From assembly GCA_002007295.1 (NCBI GenBank), contig LNZM01000141.1:1-43750 (forward strand): a stretch of DNA of 43,750 nucleotides. The letters are read 5' to 3'. Origin of the DNA: Candidatus Epulonipiscioides saccharophilum. Its GTDB lineage: Bacteria; Bacillota; Clostridia; Lachnospirales; Cellulosilyticaceae. Within the stretch, counting starts at the first letter, position 1; every line of letters begins with the position of its first letter. Below are positions 1-8,374 of this stretch, piece by piece. The position numbers were made by a program, and so were the translations under genes. The notes below the pieces were generated by a model. The model saw nothing but the letters and a program-made list of their open reading frames with translations. It was not told where the DNA came from and did no database searches.

Positions 1-458
1 TGCCAGCTTTCAACTAGGATTAGGCCCCAAAAGCCGTATTTAGCATTCATTAACATGGTCATATCGAATTGTACTAATACTCCGTTTATTATTGATTGCC
101 AAATGTAGCCGAGTATGATTCCGCCGATTAAGTTGGGCATAAAAAATACTGTTCTAAATAAATTTGTACCTTTTAGATTTTGAGTTAATAATAATGCTAA
201 CAAAAATGCACATGTATTAACCGTGGTTACGGATACGAGCATAACTCTGACGGTAAACCAAAATGCGTTTAAAAAATTAGCGTCTGAAAAAACTTTGATG
301 TAATTATCCAAGCCAACGAATTTAGCATTAGTTACAGTTGTAAATTCACAAAAGGATAAATATAATCCAGTTAAAAATGGTATTCCAAATGCAAGTGAAA
401 AAGCTAGTACTGTTGGTAATACGAAAATAGCAAATTGTTTTTTTAAATATTTTTCCAT
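1..458 (-). CDS. Carbohydrate ABC transporter permease, CUT1 family (3' part beyond window)
   Basis: Inner-membrane subunit of a sugar ABC importer of the MalF/UgpA/LacF type, which carries substrate delivered by a lipoprotein binding protein. The frame is open from an ATG at 458 to the window edge, about 152 residues. AGGAGGATG lies just upstream and fixes the start. The translation begins MEKYLKKQFAIFVLP and contains a first membrane segment, the periplasmic FVGLDNYIKVF stretch typical of this family, and further membrane segments including FFMPNLIGGIILGYIW. The EAA loop would lie beyond the edge. No binding-protein gene lies directly upstream, so this may be the first gene of its operon as seen here. 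The binding protein at 41091-42749 could serve a similar system but is not adjacent. The family is clear; the substrate is unknown. Confidence 0.88.
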   Translation of the reverse strand, partial: MEKYLKKQFAIFVLPTVLAFSLAFGIPFLTGLYLSFCEFTTVTNAKFVGLDNYIKVFSDANFLNAFWFTVRVMLVSVTTVNTCAFLLALLLTQNLKGTNLFRTVFFMPNLIGGIILGYIWQSIINGVLVQFDMTMLMNAKYGFWGLILVESW

Positions 459-918
459 TAGCATCCTCCTTCATTATACGAGAATAAAATATTATGATAA
501 TATTTTAAAACTTAAATTATATTGATAATTCTATTATATTCGTATGAATGAGAAAAAAATATTAAGAATTTTACTATTTTTGGTGAATATACAGATTGAC
601 ATAAAAAATATTAAAAAATTTGTTAGAAGATTTTGCTCAGCCTCTCCGACTTGGGGGGCGATGAACTAAGGGGAAATAATATATAATCTAGAATTTTTAT
701 ATTTTATGTATCAAAAAAGTAAAGCAATGAAAAAAATGTGGTAGTAAAGTAAAGCAGTAAAAAAGTGGGGGTTTAATTAAGTAGGTGGCTTTTATATTTG
801 AAAAGCACTTATGCTATTAACAACTCCATGGCTACTAATAGCAAGATATTTATATATATAAAGGTAGAAAGAAAATATAAAGGTAGAAAGAAGATATAAG
901 GATGGAGAAGAAGAGGCG
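459..918. other. Intergenic gap, AT-rich
   Basis: No reading frame with family support is visible here. The gap holds a small direct repeat near 720-770 (two GTAAAGCA-type units), a short GC-richer stretch near 637-675 that may be a decayed copy of the dispersed hairpin element, and the 19-bp repeat just downstream of the CheR gene. Confidence 0.5.
860..898. repeat. Tandem 19-bp repeat downstream of CheR gene
   Basis: AAGGTAGAAAGAAAATAT is followed directly by AAGGTAGAAAGAAGATAT, and a third degraded unit (AAGGATGGAGAAGAAGA) follows. The array sits about 20 bp beyond the 3' end of the minus-strand CheR gene. It does not resemble that gene's last codons, so it is a purine-rich microduplication rather than a copy of coding sequence. 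Confidence 0.7.
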
Positions 919-2430
919 TTAAAACTTATTGTTACGTTCAACAACGCACAATTCTTCAGTAGCGGATTGAAGTTCTTCATTTACATGTTGTAGTTCCTCA
1001 TTAGAAAGTACTAATTCCTCGTTCATGGATTGAAGTTCTTCGTTTGAAGCACGTAGCTCTTCGATTAAAGTCTGCATGTTTTCTTTAGTTAGGCGGAGTT
1101 CTTCCTCTAAGTAGTTGATAGTATCGCTAGCATTGTCTTCTACTTTGAATTTTTTTGTTTCTAAAATATGCTTAACTTTTTTGGTTTCTTCGAATAATAA
1201 AATGCCGTAGCGAGTGTTAGAAAGTTCATCAACATAGACGCTGACTAATAAGTTAATTTTATCGTCTTGGTTAGATTGAGTGATGTTTTCGTATCGAAAC
1301 GATTTTCCGGAAACGAACAAATTAGTTACGGCGGCCCCGATAAGAACGGCTAGATCTTTACGAATCATTTTAAGAATGTTTAGGCTAATACGATTAGTGG
1401 GGATTTTAATAAAATCGTTTACGTCGCCGAAAGAGTGAATGAGTTCATAGGATTCGTTAATGATAACACCTTTAGGAATATACTCTTGCTGAAGCGCTTC
1501 TATAATCTTCCCGATGGCTCGATCCACACTTTTTTCGGCTAACTTATGGCTCATGGCATGGTCAAAATGAGATAAGTACGTATGAGGTGGTGAAGTTTCA
1601 GCTATGCTAGCTCGTTTAAAGATTTTTTGCTTAAAATTCACTGCTTCAAAATACTTGCTCATTTCACCTAAACTTTCGCTAGTACCTAAAAATAAATAAC
1701 CATTTTCTTTTAGAGAGAAACCGAAAGCTGCAAAAACTTTTTGTTGAACCATGTTCTCTAGGTAGATTAATACGTTTCGACAGCTTATTAAGTCCAATTT
1801 AGAAAAAGGAGCTTCTGATATTATGTTATGTTTGGCAAATATAATTAGGTTTCTGATATGCTTTTTTACTTGATAATTTTGTCCTTTTTTATCAAAATAT
1901 TTTTTTAATCTAATTTTATTTACGCCGATTAACTGGTCTTGTGTATATATTCCGTTTTGCGCCTTAGACAATGCTATATCATTTATGTCGGTAGCAAATA
2001 TTTTAGCATTTATAGGGAGATTTTTTTCTTCTAAATATTCTAATATTAATATCGCTATCGAATACGCCTCTTCTCCTGTTGAACATCCGGCACTCCATAC
2101 TCTGATGCTTTCGTCTAGTTCTTTGTTTTGATAGATTTGATCCAGTGTGTCGTATAAAGAATTAAAGGCTTCAAAATCTCTGAAAAATCCGGTTACGCCG
2201 ATAAAGATCTCATTGTGTAATGTGTCTATTTCATCATCAAATCGATTTATATAATCTATATATTCGTACATATAATTTAGTTCTAGCATTTTCATCCGCT
2301 TTTTGATACGCCGAACGATTGTGCTTTTCTTGTAATCTTCAAAATTGGTTCCTTTTCTCTCGTATATTTTATATATTATCTCTTCAACATCTTCTTTCTG
2401 TTCTTCTAAATCACAAATTACATTATCCAT
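919..2430 (-). CDS. CheR-type methyltransferase with C-terminal coiled coil
   Basis: A SAM-dependent protein-glutamate methyltransferase of the CheR family, fused to a signalling C-terminus. Residues about 14-75 form the CheR N-terminal helical domain. The SAM pocket is seen in VWSAGCSTGEEAYS (about 111-124) and ATDIN (about 146-150), and LDLISCRNVLIYL (about 212-224) is the conserved fold strand. Residues about 300-420 resemble a degenerate PAS region. The tail (about 440-495) is a coiled coil built on repeated EEL heptads, as in CheB-CheR-PAS fusion proteins, where it normally leads into a PAS/kinase module; here the protein stops. There is no CheB domain and no chemotaxis gene nearby. It lies 69 bp downstream of the PAS histidine kinase on the same strand and probably shares its mRNA and function. 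The start has a GGGGGATAATAAATA leader. Confidence 0.85.
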   Translation of the reverse strand: MDNVICDLEEQKEDVEEIIYKIYERKGTNFEDYKKSTIVRRIKKRMKMLELNYMYEYIDYINRFDDEIDTLHNEIFIGVTGFFRDFEAFNSLYDTLDQIYQNKELDESIRVWSAGCSTGEEAYSIAILILEYLEEKNLPINAKIFATDINDIALSKAQNGIYTQDQLIGVNKIRLKKYFDKKGQNYQVKKHIRNLIIFAKHNIISEAPFSKLDLISCRNVLIYLENMVQQKVFAAFGFSLKENGYLFLGTSESLGEMSKYFEAVNFKQKIFKRASIAETSPPHTYLSHFDHAMSHKLAEKSVDRAIGKIIEALQQEYIPKGVIINESYELIHSFGDVNDFIKIPTNRISLNILKMIRKDLAVLIGAAVTNLFVSGKSFRYENITQSNQDDKINLLVSVYVDELSNTRYGILLFEETKKVKHILETKKFKVEDNASDTINYLEEELRLTKENMQTLIEELRASNEELQSMNEELVLSNEELQHVNEELQSATEELCVVERNNKF

Positions 2431-2470
2431 TATTTATTATCCCCCGTTTTTAAGCTTATTTAAACTTTTA

Positions 2471-2552
2471 AAAATTCTAAATTTAACTTACCGTTGTAGT
2501 TATACTTCTGAAAATTCTAAATTTAACCTACTGTTATTTGTGGTTATATCTT
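2471..2552 (-). repeat. 40-bp tandem duplication at 3' end of the kinase gene
   Basis: AAAATTCTAAATTTAAC occurs at 2471 and again at 2511 (period 40), followed by related bases in both copies. The kinase gene's stop codon (2500-2502) falls inside the array, so the duplication has reshaped the last residues of the kinase (NNSRLNLEFSEV). Confidence 0.8.
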
Positions 2553-4545
2553 CATAAAATCCGTCTACTTCGGCACTTACACTTTGTAATATAACTTTAA
2601 ATTCTGAGCCTTCGCCCACTACGCTGTTGACATCAACTAATCCCCCTTGAAGTTCTACTAAAGATTTTACTAAGGATAGCCCAATGCCACTACCTTGTTC
2701 TTTTTTGTCCTTTGTATTTTTAGCTTGCTTAAATCTTTCAAATATTAGGTCTAGCTTATCGGCTGCTATGCCGCATCCGGTGTCCTTTATACTGATAATT
2801 ACGTTTGGAAAATCCTGATATATTCTTACATCTATTTTACCTCCTTTGGGTGTAAATTTTACAGCGTTAGATAATAGGTTTAAAATTATACGTTCCATGC
2901 TATCAATGTCTATTTCGACAATACACTCTTCGACTTCAGTATCAAAAACTAATTCGATATCTTTCGCTTCTGTATAGCTTCGAATGGATAGAGTTAGCTC
3001 CTCTACTAAATTGACAATGTTAACTTGAGAGATAACCATGGTATAAAAGCCAGATTCTATTTTATTCATATCGATAACGTTGTTGACCAATTTTAATAAT
3101 CGTGTACAGTTTTGTTTTATAATTTCAGTATATTTATCGATGGATCCAGATTGAAAATCTTGTTGAACATCCTTTAAAGACATGAGCTGGGCGGCGCTAG
3201 AAATCACATTTATAGGTGCCCGTAAATCATGAGAGATATTAGCAAAATATTCTGTTTGATACTTAGCGGTTTCGATTTGTTTATCTTTTTGATCTAGCCG
3301 TTCTTGAAATTTCTTAACATTAATTTCGTCCCGAATATCACGGATAGAAAAAATGTCGGTAAGTTTATTATCTAAAATAATTTTAGTCATATCAATTTTT
3401 ACGTCAATTGAGTTGCCTTCTTTATCCAACATGGTTTGAGTAATACTTTTAAATTTTTCTGGAGAAAGACTAAAAAAGGTATCAATAAATTTTCGTTTTT
3501 GGTCCTGCTTTATGTAGCTTAGAAGATTTTTTCCAAGAATATCTGTTCGAGAAGAGAGTTTTAGGAGTTTAGCAAACTCTTCATTATAAAAGGTAATACC
3601 TTCTTTGGGATTTGTAGCTACAACACTGATAGGCAGTCTTTCTAAAACTTCGTGATACATTTTTTCGTTTTTCCGTATAGATATATCTAAGCGTTCCGCT
3701 TCGGTAATATCCGTATAGGATATGATAGCCCCAATGGAAGAGAAAGAACCTTGAATATTGATTAAGTTCCATGACTCGTCGCCCAAAAATTTAGTTTTAT
3801 GCTTAAAAAGTAGGCTTTTTTCGTTCTTATTAAGAATTTGCCACATATTGTTTATTATTTTTATATCTCTAAGACAAATATCTTCTAAATCCGGATAATA
3901 TTCGTATTTATTACGAAGGGACATTTGCATAGCACGGTTTAAGGCAATAACTTGGCCGTTTTTATCAAGCGCTGCTACTTTCGTTTCTATGGAATTTAAA
4001 AGTAATTCATCCAATTCGTAAGAGTTTTGAAGATCGATTTCTTTGTTTTTCATTTCGGTTATATCTATGGTGGAAACGTATATTGATTTACTCGTATCAT
4101 TTTCAACATAAGCGTAGTAGCATTCTAAATATTTAATTTCACCAGATTTTGTTTGAAATCTATTCACTAAAATAAAAGGTCGGTGGTCCGAATTAATCAA
4201 TTTATTTAAATACTGTTGTCGAAGCGAATAGTCTTCATATATAATGATGGATTGCAAAAAATTGGGCGTAACGTCCTCTTGTGTATATCCTAAAAAGTTT
4301 AATAAGCGATCTGAAACTCGTTTTAGCTCTAAATCCATGCTTAATATTATCTGCATAGATCGGCCGTAGTTTTCAATTGCTTCAAAGACAAAATCTTCTT
4401 TCATACTTTGTGATTCTTCAATCTGAATGGCTTGCTGTTCCACTTGACTTTTTAATGTTGACAAATGCTTTTTATTACTTATAAATTGAGCAATGTTAAT
4501 TATTAATAATAGAATTGCTAAAATCATGATAGAAATTAAGTTCAC
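2500..4545 (-). CDS. Membrane-anchored multi-PAS sensor histidine kinase
   Basis: A two-component sensor kinase of 681 residues. A single N-terminal membrane segment (about 4-22) is followed by a short coiled coil, then three PAS-like regions (about 55-165, 175-285, 290-405). The dimerisation/phosphoacceptor box YFANISHDLRAP has the phospho-His at about 439. The ATPase domain shows the N box (NLLSNAVKF, Asn about 560), G1 (DTGCGIA, about 588-594) and G2 (GSGIGLSL, about 618-625). No receiver domain is fused and no response regulator is adjacent. The CheR-type gene directly downstream looks like its partner; together they carry the parts that in other bacteria are joined in one CheR-PAS-kinase polypeptide. 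The start is GTG at 4545 behind an AAGGGGG site with somewhat long spacing, so it is less certain. The last dozen residues lie in a tandem duplication. Confidence 0.9.
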   Translation of the reverse strand: MNLISIMILAILLLIINIAQFISNKKHLSTLKSQVEQQAIQIEESQSMKEDFVFEAIENYGRSMQIILSMDLELKRVSDRLLNFLGYTQEDVTPNFLQSIIIYEDYSLRQQYLNKLINSDHRPFILVNRFQTKSGEIKYLECYYAYVENDTSKSIYVSTIDITEMKNKEIDLQNSYELDELLLNSIETKVAALDKNGQVIALNRAMQMSLRNKYEYYPDLEDICLRDIKIINNMWQILNKNEKSLLFKHKTKFLGDESWNLINIQGSFSSIGAIISYTDITEAERLDISIRKNEKMYHEVLERLPISVVATNPKEGITFYNEEFAKLLKLSSRTDILGKNLLSYIKQDQKRKFIDTFFSLSPEKFKSITQTMLDKEGNSIDVKIDMTKIILDNKLTDIFSIRDIRDEINVKKFQERLDQKDKQIETAKYQTEYFANISHDLRAPINVISSAAQLMSLKDVQQDFQSGSIDKYTEIIKQNCTRLLKLVNNVIDMNKIESGFYTMVISQVNIVNLVEELTLSIRSYTEAKDIELVFDTEVEECIVEIDIDSMERIILNLLSNAVKFTPKGGKIDVRIYQDFPNVIISIKDTGCGIAADKLDLIFERFKQAKNTKDKKEQGSGIGLSLVKSLVELQGGLVDVNSVVGEGSEFKVILQSVSAEVDGFYEDITTNNSRLNLEFSEV

Positions 4546-4635
4546 TTCGACTTGACCCCCTTTTAAATTATGATAGCATATAGCGATCTAAAAATCTAGT
4601 ATTTTACAAAATAAATATTTATTAAATTTTTGGCC

Positions 4636-4697
4636 ATAAATGTCGTCTAAGAAGAACATTTTGACAATAAATGCTGTCCAAGAGGAATATAACCGAA
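4636..4697. repeat. 31-bp tandem repeat, two units
   Basis: ATAAATGTCGTCTAAGAAGA at 4636 and ATAAATGCTGTCCAAGAGGA at 4667 are direct neighbours with a period of 31. The pair lies between the 3' end of the lipoprotein gene at 4717 and the kinase start. Confidence 0.7.
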
Positions 4698-4716
4698 GTG
4701 TTTGATAACTGATAAA

Positions 4717-5634
4717 TTATTGCACTTTTTTAGGAAGAGCTATTTCAAGTTCTGGAACAGTTATCACAAGTTCAGGAAGAGCTATCTCAAGTTCTGGAAC
4801 AACTATTTCGGACGCATCCGTTTCGCTGAAGTTAGATGTTAAGTTAAATGTAAAACCTTGCTCTAGTAATGTCGTACTAAAATGTAAACCTATATTTTGT
4901 TGATGATAATCCTCTTCTATTGTATACTTATACTCTGTTTCTATATCCGATACGATCGGTATTAGTTTCCAAGTAAAATTGTTAATTGATTCATACTTAT
5001 CTTTTAACTGATAAATAGCTTCTGATGAAATTATTTCGCTCATATCAAAAAATAAATCTAAATTATCAAATGCTAAATCTAAAAAATCTTTTACTAACAT
5101 AATACTTTCAGATTCGTTTAATGAAATTGCAAAACCTTGATCTGTTTTATCTAAAGGATACTTACTATTAGAAAAACCAAAAAGTTGATTAAACTGGTCA
5201 ATAAATACATATTGATCGTCATCAGGAGAAATTTTAATAAAGTCTCCAACAAAAAGATCCGGATTAGCCGAAAATAAATTGTTAGCATCTAATGTTGTAT
5301 TTTCAAAAGTATAAGTGTTAAAATAATATGTATTGTCCTTCGTATACGTAATATAACTTTGTTCAATAAATTCGGTACTATCTTTATCTAATATGAAAGA
5401 AAGTGTAGTCACAATACAACTGTCGTTTGTCAAATTATTTATAATTCCATTTTGTAAAATGTTGATATTTAAAGAATTATTATCTTTCAACATTATTTCT
5501 AACGTTCCCAAAGAATCGTATGTTACTGACTCAAAAGTTTTATAAGATACTGCAGGATCGACAATATCCTGCGTACATCCTGTTATACTTATGGCAGAAA
5601 AAAGTAAAGGAAGAGATAAAAATCTTTTTTGCAT
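4717..5634 (-). CDS. Predicted lipoprotein with C-terminal heptapeptide repeats
   Basis: The function is not recognised. The start is the ATG at 5634, behind a GAGGGG site 5 bp away. It gives a classic lipoprotein signal: MQKRF, a hydrophobic stretch and lipobox ITGC with Cys about 20, so the protein should be anchored on the outer face of the membrane. The body of about 305 residues is rich in Asn, Asp, Thr and aromatic residues with alternating beta-like strands. SLGTLEI near residue 45 faintly recalls the SIGTINI stretch of the lipoprotein at 6938, which may indicate distant kinship. The C-terminus is a run of seven-residue units (VPELEIA, LPELVIT, VPELEIA, LPKKVQ) encoded by a 21-bp DNA repeat, apparently a recent expansion. 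It is the last of the minus-strand envelope genes in this block. Confidence 0.7.
   Translation of the reverse strand: MQKRFLSLPLLFSAISITGCTQDIVDPAVSYKTFESVTYDSLGTLEIMLKDNNSLNINILQNGIINNLTNDSCIVTTLSFILDKDSTEFIEQSYITYTKDNTYYFNTYTFENTTLDANNLFSANPDLFVGDFIKISPDDDQYVFIDQFNQLFGFSNSKYPLDKTDQGFAISLNESESIMLVKDFLDLAFDNLDLFFDMSEIISSEAIYQLKDKYESINNFTWKLIPIVSDIETEYKYTIEEDYHQQNIGLHFSTTLLEQGFTFNLTSNFSETDASEIVVPELEIALPELVITVPELEIALPKKVQ
4732..4812 (-). repeat. In-frame 21/42-bp tandem repeat in lipoprotein 3' end
   Basis: AGGAAGAGCTAT recurs at 4732 and 4774 (period 42), and the half unit CAAGTTCTGGAAC alternates with CAAGTTCAGGAAG at 21-bp spacing. Because 21 is a multiple of three, the expansion adds heptapeptides to the protein rather than an untranslated copy. 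Confidence 0.85.
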
Positions 5635-5800
5635 GAAAACCCCTCTTTTCTTTGTACACATTTCAAAGATTAATATTAATATAGCAAAAGTATAACATGT
5701 TATAAGAAAAATTAAAATAGAAATTTGAAAAAAAATTACAAAAATACATGTAAAAAATTAGCATGTGATAAATTAGATTTTTTGTCTAATCCTTAACCTT

Positions 5801-5930
5801 ATTGTCAACCTTAAAGTTGTTGTTAGAATTTTATTCTGGATCAGCCTTAAAGTTGTTGTTAGATTTAGAATTTTCTTCGAGATCAGTCTTAAAGTCGTTG
5901 TTAGATTTTGATTTGTTTTTAGATTTAGAA
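5801..5930 (-). repeat. Tandem repeats across the 3' end of the amidase gene
   Basis: The core CTTAAAGTTGTTGTTAGA (with small changes) occurs beginning near 5809, 5845 and 5887, with spacings of 36 and 42. The first copy lies after the stop codon at 5831; the other two are translated and give the repeated SKSNN(D/N)FK(T/A)D tail of the amidase. Confidence 0.8.
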
Positions 5931-6826
5931 TTTTCTTCTTGATAAGCCTTAATGGCGGCCACTACAGCTTCCATAAGTTTTTTTTGATACGAAGGAGATG
6001 AAAGGAGCTGATCTTCCTGAGCATTGCTCATAAATCCCATTTCTAAAATAACTACGGGTACGCTAGACCAGTTAAATCCGGTCATGTCCGTTCTTTCGAT
6101 GATAGAATTTACTTTTATGCTACTTGCTTCTAAAGAGCATTCCAAATGCTTAGCAAAATTTTTGCTTTGTTCATAAATGCTTTTGGTATGCAGATTAGCT
6201 TCAGCTGGAATTAAAATCGTGGCACCAGTTTTTGAAGGATCATTATGACTATCACAGTGAATTCTTATGGTTATGTCCGAATTAGCCTGGTTAGAAATTA
6301 AAGCACGTTCTAAATTGCTGATATTAACATCGGATTCTTCTCGAGTGAGAATAACATTAAAACCTTGGTCGAAAAGCATGTCCTTTAATAGTAAAGAAGC
6401 TTCAAGATTTATTTCATGTTCTGGCCGTTTTGTAATGATTCCTGAAGTGCCAGAAGATACACGAGGTTTTTGACATAATGCATTCGGAGCGATTGGCTCT
6501 GGGATAGAGTCAGCCACTTTTTGGTGTCCAGGGTCGATACAAACTGTAAAAATTTCTGAATAGTCTGTGGGGGGACAACCTCGTTGTGCAGAATTAGAAA
6601 ACTCTTCTATAGATAAATTTTTGGCCGAGCTATCTGAACATTCTAGAGATAAATTTTTGGGCGAACTAGCAGAACATTCTGTAGACAAATTTTGGGCTGG
6701 ATTAGAAACGTATTCTATAGAGGAACTTTGGATTGAATTTGAAATATTATTAATAGCTAACGTAGATAAGCTATTAATGATTATAATGGACGTAAAAATA
6801 GCTATGCAAAATAACGTATTTTTCAA
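5831..6826 (-). CDS. Secreted N-acetylmuramoyl-L-alanine amidase (Amidase_3, CwlD-like)
   Basis: A zinc hydrolase that removes stem peptides from peptidoglycan. The start is taken as TTG at 6826, because AGAGGTGATC, nearly a full match to the 16S tail, lies directly before it. A GTG nine bases upstream would overlap this site. An N-terminal hydrophobic segment (KNTLFCIAIFTSIIIINSL) exports or anchors the protein. Residues about 30-85 are a low-complexity linker of repeated units containing (Q/K)NLS(T/L/I)E, from a 48-bp DNA repeat. The catalytic domain follows: zinc ligands in CIDPGHQ, HEINLE and IRIHCDS, and the catalytic Glu in VVILEMGFMSN. The C-terminal tail is a Lys/Ser/Asn repeat. CwlD-type enzymes act in spore cortex formation; vegetative wall turnover is equally possible here. 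Confidence 0.87.
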   Translation of the reverse strand: MKNTLFCIAIFTSIIIINSLSTLAINNISNSIQSSSIEYVSNPAQNLSTECSASSPKNLSLECSDSSAKNLSIEEFSNSAQRGCPPTDYSEIFTVCIDPGHQKVADSIPEPIAPNALCQKPRVSSGTSGIITKRPEHEINLEASLLLKDMLFDQGFNVILTREESDVNISNLERALISNQANSDITIRIHCDSHNDPSKTGATILIPAEANLHTKSIYEQSKNFAKHLECSLEASSIKVNSIIERTDMTGFNWSSVPVVILEMGFMSNAQEDQLLSSPSYQKKLMEAVVAAIKAYQEENSKSKNKSKSNNDFKTDLEENSKSNNNFKADPE

Positions 6827-6892
6827 GCTGATCACCTCTTTCTATATTTATTATGGTAAACAAATAATGGAATTTTATTCGTTAAATTTCTA

Positions 6893-6917
6893 TAAAAAAA
6901 GCACTCCGAAGAGTGCT
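6893..6917 (-). terminator. Rho-independent terminator of the 6938 lipoprotein gene
   Basis: A 7-bp perfect stem AGCACTC/GAGTGCT with a four-base CGAA loop is followed, on the minus strand, by seven or more T. It lies about 20 bp beyond the stop codon of the minus-strand lipoprotein gene. Confidence 0.85.
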
Positions 6918-6937
6918 ATACAAAGTAATATGGATTT

Positions 6938-7867
6938 TTATTCTATCGAGACGACACCGACATCTATAGAATTTGCTACAATGGTAGGTAATGGCTGATC
7001 TGAATCTGAATCTAGGCTCATATTTTTATATTCAGTATAATTTTTATCGGCCAAAAGTTGCGCCCTATAGGTTTGAATAACATCCTCAGAAATAAACGGA
7101 TTTTTTTCAAGAGAAAAATCTAGATCCGGAATGAAACTGTTAGCTATGAGATAGGATGATTTTTCCGCAGGAAGTTGGCAAGATAAAGTGCCGACATTAA
7201 CCTTATTGAATAAATAATTTAAATTAGACAAATTATTAGATGAGAATTTTATACTACCGGTATTCACAAAATGACTAATGTTATCAACCTCTAAAAAATT
7301 ATCGCAAGAGAAAGTTAACTGACCATTGTCTAAAAAAATATCGGAGAAATCCATAATAGATACATTAGAACAATTTATGATGCCGGTGATCTGTTGTAAA
7401 TCTAAAGAAGTGGTCGTGTTTTCTATATTTATTTTACCGATTTCATTTATTATTCTTAAATTCTCTATGTAGGATGGAATTTTGATATCGTATACCATCT
7501 CAAGACGATCATCATCGATATTAATGTCGAGCCATCGCCAATAATTTGTGTTGTTAACTAAAGCTTCTAGCAAAATTACATCGTTTTCTACATAAGGCGT
7601 GAGAATAACATCTTTTGTTTTGGCTTTAAAGTCATCGGTATTTGGACCGTTATATATTATTTGACAGTCGATAGATAAATTTTCATCCGTGCTAGGAGTT
7701 ATATTTATAGTGCCGATCGAATTGAAAATAGATAATGTGTCCGCCGAAACGGGTTCTGTATAGGTAGGTAAAGAGTGTATTTGTTCAACATTATATTTGG
7801 GATGCGTATAATAAAAACATCCACTTAAAATAAACGGTAAAAAAATAGCTGCAAATTTTAGTTTCAT
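6938..7867 (-). CDS. Predicted lipoprotein, paralogue of the 8375 gene (DUF4097-like)
   Basis: A surface lipoprotein of 309 residues and unknown function. AAGGAGA precedes the ATG, and the N-terminus MKLKFAAIFLPFILSGC has a lipobox with Cys about 17. The body is made of repeating short beta strands (IGKINI, ITGIINCSN, NTGSIKFSS, KVNVGTLSC), the pattern of the DUF4097/putative adhesin beta-solenoid families. It aligns along its whole length with the next lipoprotein upstream: both have a WRWLD/WQWLD motif and IPSYI/LPSYI before the strand repeats, and both end with a short VDVGVVSIE/VDLGRVLVK strand. The two are an old tandem duplication now separated by a gap filled with dispersed repeats. 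It has its own terminator at 6893-6917. Confidence 0.75.
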   Translation of the reverse strand: MKLKFAAIFLPFILSGCFYYTHPKYNVEQIHSLPTYTEPVSADTLSIFNSIGTINITPSTDENLSIDCQIIYNGPNTDDFKAKTKDVILTPYVENDVILLEALVNNTNYWRWLDINIDDDRLEMVYDIKIPSYIENLRIINEIGKINIENTTTSLDLQQITGIINCSNVSIMDFSDIFLDNGQLTFSCDNFLEVDNISHFVNTGSIKFSSNNLSNLNYLFNKVNVGTLSCQLPAEKSSYLIANSFIPDLDFSLEKNPFISEDVIQTYRAQLLADKNYTEYKNMSLDSDSDQPLPTIVANSIDVGVVSIE

Positions 7868-8374
7868 AAAATAAATCTCCTTTTTAAGTGATACATTGCA
7901 GAGGAAGCTAAGCTCTTGGGGAGAGAAATCATGACTTCAAGTTTGAGTTATCAAAGTGAGCGGTCACTGGATCGTAGCCATAATTGAATGCATAGCTTCA
8001 TTATTAAGGATACAGTGTAGCCCCTCTCTATCCCATATATGGGAACTTAAGAAAATTAACTTTTTGTGCTAGCTAACTAAGGGGCGGGCACGCCTGCTCC
8101 CCTTCCAGGGGAGCTGTCAGCGTAGCTGACTGAGGGGTTCTTATGGTGCAGTTACTCAGTAAGCACTTTGCATTTGAACTTCACACTTGACATTTTTCTT
8201 TCTCCGGGATTAAAGGCCTTAGAAAAAGGATATAAAAAATTAAAATGAAGTAAGTACAACTTGTAGAATCCCTCAATCAGCTTCGCCAAAAGATTCTTAA
8301 GTCCCTGCCTATGGACTGAGAGGTTAAGAGCTGCCAGCGAAGTTAATGTAGAGGTTAAAGAGCCGTGTTTTATT
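7868..8374. other. Intergenic gap filled with dispersed-element remnants
   Basis: No gene is visible. The gap holds GAATGCATAGCTTCATTATT near 7986, which echoes the 79-bp repeat at 19944-20180; a dispersed-element copy with hairpin GTCAGCGTAGCTGAC near 8117-8131; the motif AAGATTCTTAAGTCCCTGCC near 8290; and a more decayed element end (GCTGCCAGCGAAGTTAATG) near 8331-8349. Confidence 0.65.
8085..8140. repeat. Dispersed hairpin element, partial copy
   Basis: The copy carries CTCCCCTTCCAGGGGAG and GTCAGCGTAGCTGAC, each able to form a hairpin, followed by TGAGGGG. The same arrangement recurs at 40933-40988, where it differs at only a few bases. Confidence 0.75.

Noticed and set aside
470-480. 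TATAAT directly before the permease ribosome site as a promoter
   Set aside because: The box would place the transcription start inside the ribosome site, and no good -35 is present at normal spacing.
6567-6998. Plus-strand frame of 143 codons opposite the amidase gene
   Set aside because: It is antisense to a well supported zinc amidase, is open because of the repeated linker DNA, and has no ribosome site.
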